Source: Herpetosiphon geysericola (GTDB lineage: Bacteria; Chloroflexota; Chloroflexia; Chloroflexales; Herpetosiphonaceae). From it: 64,000 nt of DNA. Below are positions 51,246-60,867 of this stretch, in pieces. Position 1 is the first letter of the stretch, and every line of letters starts with the position of its first letter. The DNA lies in assembly GCF_001306135.1 (NCBI RefSeq), contig NZ_LGKP01000006.1:62001-126000 (forward strand), read 5' to 3'. The notes below the pieces were generated by a model. The model did not search any database. It was not told the origin of the DNA and was given only the letters and a program-made list of their open reading frames with translations. The position numbers and the translations under genes were made by a program.

Positions 51246-51863
51246 ATGGGCCGATTTGGCGAAGAACCGCTGGAATTTTTTAAACATGTCTATACTGATG
51301 TGCCACCGTGGGATGTGACCGTACCCCAACCAGCGTTGATCGACCTGATCAAGGCTTTTCCACCGCAGAATCCTATTCTTGATGTTGGTTGTGGTTCGGG
51401 TGATTTGGCAATTGGCCTTGCTCAACTTGGCTATAGCGTTGTTGGGGTCGATTTTGTGCCAAGCGCGATTGAGCAAGCGCGCACGAAAGTTGCAGCCTTG
51501 CCCGCCGAGGTTGCCCAACGGCTAAGCTTTGAAGTTGGCGATGGCCTCAAACCTTCATTGCTCGAAACCAAATTTGGCGCAATCGTCGATACAGGCTTTT
51601 ACCACTTATTCAATCAAGCTGATAGCGAGCCATTTATTGCTGATTTAGCTCAAGCTCTACAACCGCAAGGCCGCTATTATCTATTGGCGTTTGGGGTTGA
51701 ATTCGCTAGCGTCAATGTGCCTCGTGCCATCACCGAGGATGAAATTCGCAACCGCTTTACTCCTGAGCGTGGTTGGCGCATTCTGGCCTTGCATCCAGCC
51801 GAATTTCTCAATCGGGTCGGGCCACCAGTTGCTGCGCTAGCTGCCTGTATCGAACGGATTTAG
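51246..51863 (+). CDS. Class I SAM-dependent methyltransferase
   Basis: 205-residue methyltransferase with motif I ILDVGCGSGDLAIGLA (about residues 47-62) and the acidic end of strand 2 in VVGVDFVP. The N-terminal PPWD...QPALIDL and the later GFYHLFN fit the small thiopurine/toxic-compound methyltransferase group, but the substrate is not shown. ATG 51246 is chosen over GTG 51243 because of its better distance from GGAGG. Single gene, divergent from the transaldolase operon. Confidence 0.8.
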   Translation: MGRFGEEPLEFFKHVYTDVPPWDVTVPQPALIDLIKAFPPQNPILDVGCGSGDLAIGLAQLGYSVVGVDFVPSAIEQARTKVAALPAEVAQRLSFEVGDGLKPSLLETKFGAIVDTGFYHLFNQADSEPFIADLAQALQPQGRYYLLAFGVEFASVNVPRAITEDEIRNRFTPERGWRILALHPAEFLNRVGPPVAALAACIERI

Positions 51864-52183
51864 GTTCTGGGGATCGGTTGTTGGGGATCGGGGATCAGTG
51901 TAACTGCGAAGAGCACATAGATAGCGAAGGATATGGCTTTGGGCTTTGGGCTTTGGGGATAAGAGATTATTGGAAATTGTAAATCTATTGTGCTAGCCTG
52001 AAGCCTAGAGCCGATAGCCCTCCTTCCTCTGCGTTAAAAGCAATCCACTTTTAGTCAAAGATTCCACAGATTCGCTTGATTACTGTTTCTATAGCCAAAA
52101 GCTAATAGCCTGCCCTTCTTGACGAGTAGGCTGCAAATGCTTGATAATCGATCTTGGATTCGACCGCAAAGCAAGGAGCCGTT
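51864..52183. other. Intergenic region with G-rich and GGGCTTT repeats
   Basis: It contains GGGGATCGG words (51868-51896), a triplet of GGGCTTT/GGCTTT (about 51933-51957) and AGCC/ATAGCC words near 52005-52018 and 52093-52110. No gene is seen. The G-rich part is related to the repeat at 7361-7390. Confidence 0.55.
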
Positions 52184-52522
52184 ATGCCGGGAATGACAAC
52201 CTACGAGCGAGGATTGCAAATTTATCAAGTGTTGATGAGCTTTGCTTACCAACGCAAGACCCTCACATATGAAACCTTGGGGCAATTGATTGATCTCCCA
52301 CACCGTTTTTTGGGAAATTACTTGGAGCATCTGTTGCGCTATTGTACCAACCAAGGACTACCTCAAATTACAATTTTGGTAGTGCGCAAAGCTGAGGGTA
52401 CTCCGAGTACGGGCTTTCCTTCGGAAACAGTGGATATGGATCAAGAGCTTGAACGAGTTTTTGAGTATCCATGGTTTCGCCAAAAACCATTAACAGTCGA
52501 AGACCTCAAGGCATTAGCCTAA
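52184..52522 (+). CDS. Small winged-helix-like protein, unknown function
   Basis: 112 residues. TYETLGQLIDLPHRFLGNYLEHLLRYC followed by GLP, TILVV and a GTPSTGF turn has the outline of small domains seen in alkyltransferase-like and restriction-associated proteins (start YxxLA, then LGxxLxxI, C, LP, LVV, G-x-P-x-x-G). I cannot name a function. ATG 52184 has AAGGAG. The next gene follows after 25 bases, so the two are probably co-transcribed. Confidence 0.6.
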   Translation: MPGMTTYERGLQIYQVLMSFAYQRKTLTYETLGQLIDLPHRFLGNYLEHLLRYCTNQGLPQITILVVRKAEGTPSTGFPSETVDMDQELERVFEYPWFRQKPLTVEDLKALA

Positions 52523-52547
52523 AGTCAGAAAGAGAGAGGAGTAGCCG

Positions 52548-53141
52548 ATGACCTATCTTTATATCCTGATTGTCTGTTTGATCCTTGGTGGGTTTCTGCT
52601 TAGCCGTTTAAGGCTTGCTCGTCGTGCACCTGTGACCCTGCAAACACATGAACAGTTTTCCACCGGAGCACAATCGGTTGAGCAATTGCTTGCAGAATGG
52701 CTTGATCAATCGTTTTCGTCGCAAAATGTTCGCAATGTGGTTGTGCAAGCAATCGCTAGTTTAAACGATAACCAAATCTTTAGCTTCGCGTTTATTTGCG
52801 ATTCTGGATTATGTCTTGGTTTTATCGAACGTACATTTGATGCTAAGGGTCAAGAAACTAGTAAGCATTGTCCTTTAATCAACTTATGGACAGAAGTTCC
52901 TGAGGCCCCGATTGCGCAATTTAAGCTACCCGAGCAAGATCAATACGCAGTTTATGGATACATGCCCAATGATTTCGATCAAATGGCCAAAATCTATTTG
53001 GCAAATGGTGAGGTATTTTATTTCGAGGCTCATTCTGGGTTGCAAGTGCGGGTATTGCCCTTGACCAATCCAGCGCTCAAAGTTCAAATTATTGATACTA
53101 ACGAGGGGATGATTAATGAGTATGGATTGCCGCCTCAATAA
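52548..53141 (+). CDS. Membrane-anchored protein, unknown function
   Basis: 197 residues with an N-terminal membrane helix (about 3-20) and a mostly beta C-terminal domain. No known motif was recognised. ATG 52548 has AGAGGAG nine bases upstream. It is 25 bases behind the winged-helix-like gene and on the same strand, so they form a small operon of unknown role. Confidence 0.6.
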   Translation: MTYLYILIVCLILGGFLLSRLRLARRAPVTLQTHEQFSTGAQSVEQLLAEWLDQSFSSQNVRNVVVQAIASLNDNQIFSFAFICDSGLCLGFIERTFDAKGQETSKHCPLINLWTEVPEAPIAQFKLPEQDQYAVYGYMPNDFDQMAKIYLANGEVFYFEAHSGLQVRVLPLTNPALKVQIIDTNEGMINEYGLPPQ

Positions 53142-53229
53142 TAGTTAACGACAGTTTGCGAATCAGCCAATAACCGTAAAATGTTGGCCTGCACTAGCTA
53201 AACGGAGCATTAGAATCGCCTAAAAGCGC

Positions 53230-53257
53230 TTGACATCTCCATAGTTTGCACTATACT
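53230..53257 (+). promoter_or_regulatory. Promoter of rex
   Basis: TTGACA (53230-53235), a 16-base spacer and TATACT (53252-53257) read toward rex. Confidence 0.7.
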
Positions 53258-53263
53258 TCACAA
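53246..53263 (+). promoter_or_regulatory. Candidate Rex operator (autoregulation)
   Basis: TTGCACT-ATAC-TTCACAA has a perfect right half of the Rex site TTGTGAA-N4-TTCACAA and a left half with only TTG kept. It covers the -10 box, so binding would block transcription. Confidence 0.4.
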
Positions 53264-53366
53264 TATCAATTGAGATGCGCAATGCAGCGCCAGCCTCGTT
53301 TGAGCAGCCTCAACGGTGCATGGCCAGAGCGGCTCGTTTTGTGGTGTTTCCAAAGGAGTGTGCGGG

Positions 53367-54026
53367 ATGGACATCTCCCCCAACGCAATTCCCGATGTTG
53401 TAGTGCGGCGATTGCCAATTTACGCACGTAGCCTGAGTTATTTGGCCGAAGAAGGTGTTCGCTCGGTTTCCTCGCAAGAGTTGGGGGAACGCATTGGGGT
53501 AACTGCCGCGCAAATTCGCAAAGATCTTTCCTATTTTGGTGAATTTGGCAAACAGGGCATTGGCTATAACGTTGAGTATTTGCTGGGCCATATTCGGCGC
53601 ATTTTGGGTTTGCACGAAGTTTGGCCAGTAGTGCTGGTTGGGGTCGGGCCGCTTGGGCAGGCAATTGCTCGCTACGAGGGCTTTCGTTCGCGCGGCATTG
53701 ATATTATTGGGGTTTTCGATAACGATGCCTCGAAAATTGGCCTGCAACTGGGCCGCAATACCGTCCAGCCCGATTCTGATTTGCCGAAGATTTTGAAAGA
53801 ACATGGTATTCGTTTGGCAATTGTGGCAGTGCCAGCAGTGCGCGCCCAAGAAGTTGTCGATGTTTTGGTTGAAAATGGTGTGCAAGGTATTTTGAACTAT
53901 GCTCCAGTGGTCGTACAAACGCCCGAGAATGTTTGGGTACGTCATATCGACCCCGTGGCCTTGCTGCATAGCATGACCTATTATCTCTCGCGCGAAGATG
54001 AACACCACGCGATGAACGAACATTGA
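53367..54026 (+). CDS. rex: Redox-sensing transcriptional repressor Rex
   Basis: 219-residue NADH/NAD+ sensor that represses fermentative and respiratory genes when NADH is low. The N-terminal winged helix includes [29 protein letters not shown] (shown here only as [10 protein letters not shown] and [10 protein letters not shown]), and the Rossmann part has [13 protein letters not shown] (about 88-100) with the domain-swapped helix at the C-terminus. ATG 53367 has AAAGGAG upstream; the frame back to 53316 has no support. Convergent with a response regulator. Confidence 0.95.
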   Translation: MDISPNAIPDVVVRRLPIYARSLSYLAEEGVRSVSSQELGERIGVTAAQIRKDLSYFGEFGKQGIGYNVEYLLGHIRRILGLHEVWPVVLVGVGPLGQAIARYEGFRSRGIDIIGVFDNDASKIGLQLGRNTVQPDSDLPKILKEHGIRLAIVAVPAVRAQEVVDVLVENGVQGILNYAPVVVQTPENVWVRHIDPVALLHSMTYYLSREDEHHAMNEH

Positions 54027-54034
54027 GCCAACAC

Positions 54035-54838
54035 CTAGCGCTGGCTTAGCAAAATTGCCAATTGCTGCAATAGCTGCTCGATTAGGCTTTCAAGTTTGCG
54101 GCGACCTAGCCCTAAACGGCCAGCGATGGTTTGTTGGGCAACTCCATGCAGTAAAAGCCCCAATAAGCGTGCCTGATCGCTTTCTAGCAAGGGTAAGCAT
54201 GAGCGCAAGGCAACATGGGCAGCGGTTGCCCCGCCAAATTCGTCTTGCAAACCCATGCCTGCTTGCCGCCCTTGCTCGCCCACATGAAACCCAGTCGTTA
54301 GCACTGCCAAAAGATTGCGCACATCGTCGATATCCCATAAGCGTGGGGCTGGGCGTTGCTGTAATTCCAACAAATTCAGTACATCAAGCTGGCCTTGGCG
54401 AAACGCCACAGCGCTAATTTCAGCGCTCAACGCAGGCACAGGCTGGGTCATTAATTCGGCTAGCCATTGAGCTTTGAGCGGCGTTAATGGTTTGCTCAGC
54501 ACTGCGCTACAACCTGTTGCCAGCGCCGCCCACTCGCGCTGTGGGTTGAGTTCGCTGCTAATTGCCACTAAATGCACTGGCGTATGGCGCGCTTGGGCCA
54601 CTGCGTCGCTGATTGCTGCGGCCAGCACCGTGCCCTCCAAGCGGGGAAAGCTGGGGTCGGGCAATTTAATATCGAGCAAGCCCAACATTGGTTGCGGCGT
54701 TTGATCGTGCTCAAACCATTGCCAAGCTTGGCGGATTGAGCGCCAAATAGTTACTTCAAAGCCAGCTTCTTGCAACAGCAACTCAGCCAAGGTTGCATGA
54801 ACGTCGCTATCTTCGACCACAAATGCTCGATACTTCAC
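54035..54838 (-). CDS. Response regulator with C-terminal helix-turn-helix
   Basis: 267 residues: receiver domain with acidic pair VVED (9-10), phosphoacceptor Asp56 in LLDIKLPDP and Lys in VLSKPLTP; a middle linker; and a C-terminal LuxR-like helix-turn-helix (GVAQQTIAGRLGLGRRKLESL, about 232-252). It probably regulates transcription on phosphorylation by the kinase encoded just upstream, 19 bases away. Rex lies convergent with an eight-base gap. Confidence 0.85.
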   Translation of the reverse strand: MKYRAFVVEDSDVHATLAELLLQEAGFEVTIWRSIRQAWQWFEHDQTPQPMLGLLDIKLPDPSFPRLEGTVLAAAISDAVAQARHTPVHLVAISSELNPQREWAALATGCSAVLSKPLTPLKAQWLAELMTQPVPALSAEISAVAFRQGQLDVLNLLELQQRPAPRLWDIDDVRNLLAVLTTGFHVGEQGRQAGMGLQDEFGGATAAHVALRSCLPLLESDQARLLGLLLHGVAQQTIAGRLGLGRRKLESLIEQLLQQLAILLSQR

Positions 54839-54857
54839 CGCTAAATCCTCCTACATG

Positions 54858-56438
54858 CTAGCTTCGTGGCAATTGAATGCAGGCCCAGGCTCCTTGGCGA
54901 TTTTCCAGCTTCAGGCTGGCGCCAATTAAGCTCAGATTGGCCAAAACGCCACGTAAGCCAAACCCATAGCCTGATCCATCGCTACTGCTTGGTTCTAAAT
55001 TGAGCACATGCTGCGGAAAGCCCGACCCATTGTCGTGAATAAGAAGCGTAATCTGGGCAGCATGGAGTTCGATGCTTACACTCAGCTGATCGCCACCATG
55101 ATCAAGGCTATTTTTCAAAAGATTATAGATTGCCCGCCCAAGTAAACGCTGGTTGGTATGGGCCTGAATTGGTTGCAGCCATGCTTGAATTTGGGGTTTG
55201 TTGGCTTTTTGGGCGAACGCAGCGCTGGCTTCTAAACGAGCAATTTCGGCGCTGCAAAGCTCAGCCAAATCAACCGGAGCTTGTTGCAGCATAGCTTTGG
55301 TTTGGGCACGGGCAATATCCAACAGATCGTGCATTTGCTGGCCAATATCTTCAATTTGTACCCGCAATAAATTCCATAATTGCATGTGTTGCGGTTGGCG
55401 CTCTAAGACATTGATTAAGCCTGTGGCGCCATCAATTGGTGAACGCAGATCGTGAATTGAAGATCGCAGCAGTTCGCGCAGAAATTCGGCCTCGTCGCGG
55501 GCATTGGTGGCCTCGCGGCGCGCTTGTTCGATCCGCAGCGAAAGCTGTTGAGCTTCGCTCATCTCAACGCTGATGCGCAACAGCAATAATGGCAGCAGCA
55601 AAAGTGCAACATGGATTTCGCCAGTGGCAATTGTAAAGCCCAAGCCACCCACAAAAATCACATAGGGAATGCTGCGTTTGGCAAGGGTATCAATGCTTAG
55701 TTGATTGCTAAGCGGGCTATTGGCCTTAGGATGAATCGCTGCAGCCTGGGCCAACATCAACCAAGCAACACAATATAACGCCCCAATAGGTAATCCAACC
55801 AACGTGCTACGGTCGAAAATCCAAGCCAAATCGACCAAACTCAAGGCCAAAATGCCGCTACTCAGTTGACGAAACAACGCTTGCCAACGCTTCGGCTGTT
55901 GCTGACGAATCAGATCGAGCGCGTAGAGCAACGAGAGATCGGCTCCGACGAACAGTCCATCGTACCATGCAACATTGGGAACAACTTGGCGAATCGCAAT
56001 CGTGGTAATAATCATCAAGCCAACGCTTAAGCCAAACCAATCGAGCACAATGCTACTGCGGCGGCGCTGGCTAAATGGCAGGCTCACAAAAAATGCGCCA
56101 GCCATCACCACGGTTGGCACATAGACAATAATTGGCAGCACGATTTGGCTTAAGCCTTTGATGCTGGTGAGCGTGCCACCCAAGCCGCGATAGATTGCCA
56201 ACATGCCCCATTGCAAGGCCAAAATTCGCCAGCCTTTGGCCAACGCCGAATGCGGACGCTGAATGGCGGGCAACCAAAAACGCCCGACACAGACCAGCAA
56301 AATCAGCACCTCAACCAAGCGACTCGTTGGGTCTGAGCGTTTGCCAAGTGCGGGCCAGATTAATGCAGCAGCCAGATACAGCAGCGCCACCGCATACCAC
56401 CAACGGCTATATAACCAGCGATGCCAGCGTTCATGCAT
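54858..56438 (-). CDS. Membrane histidine kinase
   Basis: 526 residues with eight or more membrane helices (about 12-290), a short coiled coil, a phosphoacceptor helix with His329 in SSIHDLRSPIDG and a HATPase domain (NLLKNSLDHG, LIHDNGSGFP, GYGFGLRGV). The HD-LRSP form of the H box and the reduced domain are less common than HELRTP but are a known variant. It should phosphorylate the receiver encoded directly downstream. No strong ribosome-binding site precedes ATG 56438. Confidence 0.88.
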   Translation of the reverse strand: MHERWHRWLYSRWWYAVALLYLAAALIWPALGKRSDPTSRLVEVLILLVCVGRFWLPAIQRPHSALAKGWRILALQWGMLAIYRGLGGTLTSIKGLSQIVLPIIVYVPTVVMAGAFFVSLPFSQRRRSSIVLDWFGLSVGLMIITTIAIRQVVPNVAWYDGLFVGADLSLLYALDLIRQQQPKRWQALFRQLSSGILALSLVDLAWIFDRSTLVGLPIGALYCVAWLMLAQAAAIHPKANSPLSNQLSIDTLAKRSIPYVIFVGGLGFTIATGEIHVALLLLPLLLLRISVEMSEAQQLSLRIEQARREATNARDEAEFLRELLRSSIHDLRSPIDGATGLINVLERQPQHMQLWNLLRVQIEDIGQQMHDLLDIARAQTKAMLQQAPVDLAELCSAEIARLEASAAFAQKANKPQIQAWLQPIQAHTNQRLLGRAIYNLLKNSLDHGGDQLSVSIELHAAQITLLIHDNGSGFPQHVLNLEPSSSDGSGYGFGLRGVLANLSLIGASLKLENRQGAWACIQLPRS

Positions 56439-56562
56439 AGGGCGATTGTACGCGAGGCGGGCGCTTGAGGCAATCGGAATTCTGCATTGGCATACGATTT
56501 AACACGGTAATGTTAGTAGTTGGGAATTATAGTTGGACTGAACAATCCAACAAATGAATTTT

Positions 56563-56622
56563 AGGGGGTGCAGGGGGATGAAAACCCCCTGCGTTTCCCT
56601 CCGGCGGAGGGACGGAAGGGTG
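56563..56622 (-). repeat. Two-hairpin dispersed repeat, copy B
   Basis: Inverted relative to copy A (7662-7723). On the minus strand it reads CCACCCTTCCGT, hairpin 1 CCCTCC-GCC-GGAGGG (56611 to 56597) and hairpin 2 GCAGGGGG-TTTTCAT-CCCCCTGC (56592 to 56570), then ACCCCCT. Sequence outside the repeat is not shared. Confidence 0.75.
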
Positions 56623-56755
56623 GCGAATCATTGAAACAAAACGATTCTATTGAGAATAAATAGCTCTCGTGCTGATAACAGAGCGATTATCGCTCCAATT
56701 AATAAAGAATTTGAGGGCGCTGGGCAGATTGGGGCTTGGTGTAGGCAAGCACAAT

Positions 56756-57076
56756 TCACGAAAGATAGCCACCACCCATGGGTGCTTGCTCGATCAGCGC
56801 TTGGCTGACTGCCCAAGCGAAAAAGCTGTGCAAGGCTGCTTTGGCAACTTCGCGTTCGGCCAAGCTAAGGCTGCTCAAATAGGCCTGCACCCAATAGGTC
56901 GAAATGCTATCCAGCTCGTTGGGATAGCCGCTATCAAGCCAGCGCTGGGCAAAATCGTCGAGATATTCGTTGTAATCGGCGGCGAGTTGGGGGCGGGTGC
57001 GCACCAAGGTTCCGCCAAAACTATCCAAAGCGCCCAACAATGTCCGTTCGTGAACCAAAAACTCTTGCATGGTCAT
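56756..57076 (-). CDS. Small helical protein resembling the core-binding domain of tyrosine recombinases
   Basis: 106 residues, all helical. The order of helices and the stretch ISTYWVQAYLSSLSLAEREVAKAAL with FFAWAVSQALIE is like the N-terminal SAM-like domain of XerC/integrases, but no catalytic domain follows. It may be a stand-alone DNA-binding protein or a decayed integrase; ATG 57076 has GGGAG about eight bases before. The repeat copy B lies 130 bases downstream. Function unknown. Confidence 0.5.
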   Translation of the reverse strand: MTMQEFLVHERTLLGALDSFGGTLVRTRPQLAADYNEYLDDFAQRWLDSGYPNELDSISTYWVQAYLSSLSLAEREVAKAALHSFFAWAVSQALIEQAPMGGGYLS

Positions 57077-57148
57077 GGGTAAACTCCCAAATCAAACAAA
57101 GGCGCAGCCCACCCCATTGGAGGCTGCGCTATAGCTGCGATCTTTTTT

Positions 57149-58912
57149 CTAGCGTTTGAAGCCAGTAATGGCGACGACCCCTGAGCGTGGGACTTCGTTG
57201 CCACCGATTGGCCAGTGGCTGCTCAATTCAGTCAGGCTCTTGGATTCTTCGCCTGGATGTTGAATTGAGAGGAATAGGGTGCGGCCATCAGGCGCCCAGC
57301 ATGGCCCGGTCAGCTCGCATTCAACTGGCCCTGAGGCAAATTGGAAGGCGATGCCTGCATCGGGGCCGCTGGTGCGGAAGAAAAACAGACCGTTGTTGCC
57401 TTGGAATTTGTAGATGCCTTTATTGGTTCGCGATGATGAAATGTCGGTTACCATCCATAAGTTGCCTTCGCCATCGAACACTAAGTTGTCGGGCGATGAG
57501 AAGCCGCTTTGTGAGCCACCGACCGCAAAGATGCTCCAATCGAAGCTCATGGCAGCGGGGTTGCCATCGGTTTCGGCCAAGCGCACGATTTGGCCGTGGA
57601 AGTTGCCGTGGCCAGTGTTGTTGGTCAAGGCCACGTAAACACTGCCATCAAGTGGGTGAATTTCAATATCTTCTGGGCGATCGACTGGCGTGGCTTTGAG
57701 CACCATGGCTGCTGCTTGGGCATCGGCCAACACATCTGCTTGCGAGCTAAACAGCAAATTGCCTTTGCTATCTTTGGCGCTTTGCAAGGCACTTTGGCTA
57801 TTGTAATCGAGCAAAATCCATTTGCCATTGGCAAAGTCGGCGGCGTAGAGTTGGCCGATTTCGAGAATTTGCATATTACCTGGGCGATCGGCCAAGTTGG
57901 TTAATTTGCGTTCGGCCACGAATTTATAAACACATGAATCGGCTTTGTCGTCGCCCATATAGGCCACAACTGTGCCGTCGCTGCCAACCCGCACAGCCAC
58001 ATTTTCGTGGCGGAAGCGGCCCAAGGCGGTGTGCTTGCGTGGCGTGCTGTTTTTATCAAATGGGTCAACTTCGACGACCCAGCCATAATGGCGTTTGGCA
58101 TAAATTTCTGGTTCCCAGCCATAGCCAGTTGGCGCAGCATTGGGATAATCTTGGAAGTTTTCTTCGCAGCTCAGCGCCGTGCCCCAAGGCGTTACGCCGC
58201 CTGAACAATTGCCAAGTGAGCCAATCGCGATTGGGCCGCCATCGATGTTGGCAGCAGGGCCAGTCAGGCTAATTGGCGTAGTTGCGTCGATGCGGCGGTT
58301 GTGGGCGGCATCAGTTTGGTCGAAATACCAACGGCCATCGCTATTGCGCTTGACTCGAATCACACTCATCCCAACCATATGCTTTTCGGCGTTGATCTGA
58401 TCGCTCGATTTTGCGCCCGAGCCAGTATAGCCCGAGATAAACATCGGGTTGATATATTCGTGGTTGACCAGCAACAAGCCATCGCTGCTCGATAAATCGC
58501 TGCGGGTAAAGCCAAATTGAGGCCGCGTTTGGTCGAGGCCTTTTTCAAGCATATCGATTGGGAAGAAGGCCAAAAAGTCGGCGTTTTCGCCAAACAAGCT
58601 GCCGTTGCCCATATCGTGGCCACGGTGGGCCAACAAATCGTAGCGAAAACCTTCGGGCAAAATCAAATCGTCGGCAGTGCTGGTACTGATTGGCTTGAAT
58701 GGCAAAGAACCTTGAGCTTGGCGCTGGGCCAAGATTGGCGTTGAGCTTGGAGCGTTATAGTGGGCAGCTTCAGCAGTTTGCAGATCCAACGGCAAGGCTG
58801 CAACCGCAGCGGCAGCAGCACCAGTCGCAACAAGGCTCCGGCGATTAATCCGACGTTCTAATAAATCGTGCCAAATACTTTTGCGCTCTGCACGCTGATC
58901 ATGGCTGGTCAT
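57149..58912 (-). CDS. phoX: PhoX-family phosphatase, Tat-exported
   Basis: 587-residue secreted alkaline phosphatase of the PhoX type (Ca/Fe cofactor), which releases phosphate from organic esters. A twin-arginine signal RINRRSLVATGAAAAAVAA is at about 22-40. Conserved features are the VNHEYINP stretch, the cysteine motif GNCSGGVTPWGTALSCEE (about residues 230-250) and PEDIEIHPLDG. It lacks a lipobox. ATG 58912 has GGAGG nine bases upstream; an upstream extension to 58942 has no site. It is monocistronic, as the neighbours lie on other strands or far away. No Pho box was identified. Confidence 0.92.
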   Translation of the reverse strand: MTSHDQRAERKSIWHDLLERRINRRSLVATGAAAAAVAALPLDLQTAEAAHYNAPSSTPILAQRQAQGSLPFKPISTSTADDLILPEGFRYDLLAHRGHDMGNGSLFGENADFLAFFPIDMLEKGLDQTRPQFGFTRSDLSSSDGLLLVNHEYINPMFISGYTGSGAKSSDQINAEKHMVGMSVIRVKRNSDGRWYFDQTDAAHNRRIDATTPISLTGPAANIDGGPIAIGSLGNCSGGVTPWGTALSCEENFQDYPNAAPTGYGWEPEIYAKRHYGWVVEVDPFDKNSTPRKHTALGRFRHENVAVRVGSDGTVVAYMGDDKADSCVYKFVAERKLTNLADRPGNMQILEIGQLYAADFANGKWILLDYNSQSALQSAKDSKGNLLFSSQADVLADAQAAAMVLKATPVDRPEDIEIHPLDGSVYVALTNNTGHGNFHGQIVRLAETDGNPAAMSFDWSIFAVGGSQSGFSSPDNLVFDGEGNLWMVTDISSSRTNKGIYKFQGNNGLFFFRTSGPDAGIAFQFASGPVECELTGPCWAPDGRTLFLSIQHPGEESKSLTELSSHWPIGGNEVPRSGVVAITGFKR

Positions 58913-59067
58913 GGAAATTCCTCCAAGTTGGCAACACACCATTCTTCAACTGGACACAGCCGCTAGTCTAGCCACACCATGTCAAGCCCAACTCATCAGT
59001 ATGTAAAGATCAGATTAAGAAATGAGGGTGCTATAATGAACGCTAGCAACCATAAGGAGGTTATCCC

Positions 59068-59706
59068 ATGGCAGTACGACGGGTATTGCAGATAGAAGAT
59101 CCAACTGATGCAGTGGTCTTGCGGGCCAAGGCCAAACGCATTACTAGTTTTGACCAAAGCTTGGCAGGCTTGGTTGATGATATGATCGAAACCATGCGCG
59201 AAGCCCGTGGTGTGGGCATTGCCGCACCCCAAGTTGGGGTTTCGCGCCGTGTGGTGGTGATTGAAGAGCCAGCCCAATATGAAGAAGACGAGGAAACTGG
59301 CGAGCGCACGGAAATTGCGCCTGCGGTTTTGTATGTTATGGTCAACCCTGAGATTGTTAAGGCCAGCGAAGAAACCCATATGCTGCAAGAAGGCTGCTTG
59401 AGCATGCCGGGCCGCTACACCAAAGTGCCACGCCACAAATGGGTCACGATCAAATATTACGATCTCAAAGGTCGCGAACAACGCTTGCGCCATATTCCCG
59501 CTGAAGATTACAAGGTTGGGCATATTGCGCAGCACGAATTTGATCACCTTGATGGGATTATGTTTATCGACCGCATGACCGAAGAAAGCAAGCTAGTCGA
59601 TTATCGCAAAGAAAGTGAAAGTGCCCGCCTCAAACGGCGCGGTTTGTTGGCGCGCAAAAAACGCCCCGATCCTGAGCTAGAATCAGAATCGGCAGCCAAT
59701 GAATAA
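59068..59706 (+). CDS. def: Peptide deformylase
   Basis: 212-residue metalloenzyme that removes the formyl group from nascent proteins. All three motifs are present: GVGIAAPQVG, EGCLSMPG and the HEFDH of QHEFDHLDG. An acidic insert (about 75-86) between strands and a long charged C-terminal tail (about 25 residues) extend the usual core. ATG 59068 has AAGGAGG. A TATAAT at 59032-59037 lies 30 bases upstream and is a possible -10 box, without a good -35. Confidence 0.96.
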   Translation: MAVRRVLQIEDPTDAVVLRAKAKRITSFDQSLAGLVDDMIETMREARGVGIAAPQVGVSRRVVVIEEPAQYEEDEETGERTEIAPAVLYVMVNPEIVKASEETHMLQEGCLSMPGRYTKVPRHKWVTIKYYDLKGREQRLRHIPAEDYKVGHIAQHEFDHLDGIMFIDRMTEESKLVDYRKESESARLKRRGLLARKKRPDPELESESAANE

Positions 59707-59815
59707 GCACATGCTTCATCGAAGCAACGCTTAGAGATAGTTAATGTTCAGCCAAGCAATCTGCGTTTAGAATAGGGCGACTTCTGCGCCGATATTCTGT
59801 TTGAAGGAGTTCACG

Positions 59816-60772
59816 ATGCGCGTGTTGATCACGGGAGCAGCAGGGTTTTTAGGCTCACACTTGTGTGAGCGTTTTCTTGCCGAAGGCCATTCGGTTGTTG
59901 GGATGGATAATTTCATCACTGGCAATCCGGAAAATATTGCCCATTTAGTTGGTCAAGACGATTTTCAATTTATTCGCCATGATGTGACCAACTATATTTT
60001 CTTGCCCGGCCCGCTGGATGCAGTCCTGCACTTTGCCTCGCCAGCCTCGCCAATCGATTATCTTGAACTGCCAATTCAAACGCTCAAGGTTGGGGCTTTG
60101 GGAACCCACAATGCCCTCGGTTTGGCCAAAGCCAAAGGCGCGCGCTTCTTGATCGCCTCAACTTCAGAGGTTTATGGCGATCCCCAAGTTCACCCGCAAC
60201 CAGAAACCTATTGGGGCCATGTGAATCCAATTGGGCCGCGCGGCGTGTACGACGAAGCCAAGCGCTTTGCAGAAGCTATGACTATGGCCTACCACACCTA
60301 CCACGGCGTGCAAACGCGAATTGTGCGGATTTTCAATACCTACGGCCCACGCATGCGCTTGGCCGATGGGCGGGTTGTGCCAAACTTCATTCAACAAGCT
60401 TTGCGTGGCGAGCCACTGACCCTCTACGGCGATGGCTTGCAAACCCGTTCGTTCCAGTTTGTGGGCGATTTGGTTGAAGGCGTTTATCGCTTGTTGCTCT
60501 CCGATGAGGTCGAGCCAGTTAACATCGGCAACCCCCACGAGTTCAACATGCGCGAGTTTGCCGAAATCGTCAATGCGATTACCAACAATCCTGCTGGCAC
60601 GGTGGTCAAGCCCGAACTGCGGATTAAAGATGATCCGCAAAATCGCCAGCCAGACATTAGCAAAGCCAAACGGGTTTTGGATTGGGAGCCACAAGTGACC
60701 TTGCAAGCAGGCTTGGAAAAAACGATTCCTTGGTTTGCTGAGCAATTACGCAAACGTGGCGAAATTCAATAA
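59816..60772 (+). CDS. UDP-glucuronate decarboxylase-like SDR (UDP-xylose synthase type)
   Basis: 318-residue extended short-chain dehydrogenase. The NAD motif [10 protein letters not shown] is at residues 7-16, and the catalytic Tyr-x3-Lys is in [20 protein letters not shown] and FNTYGPRM are typical of UDP-glucuronate decarboxylases, giving UDP-xylose; dTDP-glucose dehydratase is less likely. ATG 59816 has AAGGAG. It opens a run of envelope-polysaccharide genes. Confidence 0.85.
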   Translation: MRVLITGAAGFLGSHLCERFLAEGHSVVGMDNFITGNPENIAHLVGQDDFQFIRHDVTNYIFLPGPLDAVLHFASPASPIDYLELPIQTLKVGALGTHNALGLAKAKGARFLIASTSEVYGDPQVHPQPETYWGHVNPIGPRGVYDEAKRFAEAMTMAYHTYHGVQTRIVRIFNTYGPRMRLADGRVVPNFIQQALRGEPLTLYGDGLQTRSFQFVGDLVEGVYRLLLSDEVEPVNIGNPHEFNMREFAEIVNAITNNPAGTVVKPELRIKDDPQNRQPDISKAKRVLDWEPQVTLQAGLEKTIPWFAEQLRKRGEIQ

Positions 60773-60794
60773 GCTCCAGTTTGCGCAAGCAAGC

Positions 60795-60824
60795 GCCCTG
60801 AGCATCGGCGTGGATGGCTCGGGC
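60795..60824 (+). terminator. Possible hairpin between the SDR and O-antigen ligase genes
   Basis: GCCC-T-GAGC (60795-60803) pairs with GCTC-GGGC (60817-60824), one bulge, followed by TTTT. It could attenuate read-through into the ligase gene. Confidence 0.4.
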
Positions 60825-60867
60825 TTTTGGCATACCCATGAGCTTTAGAGAGGAGCCACGCATCGCC

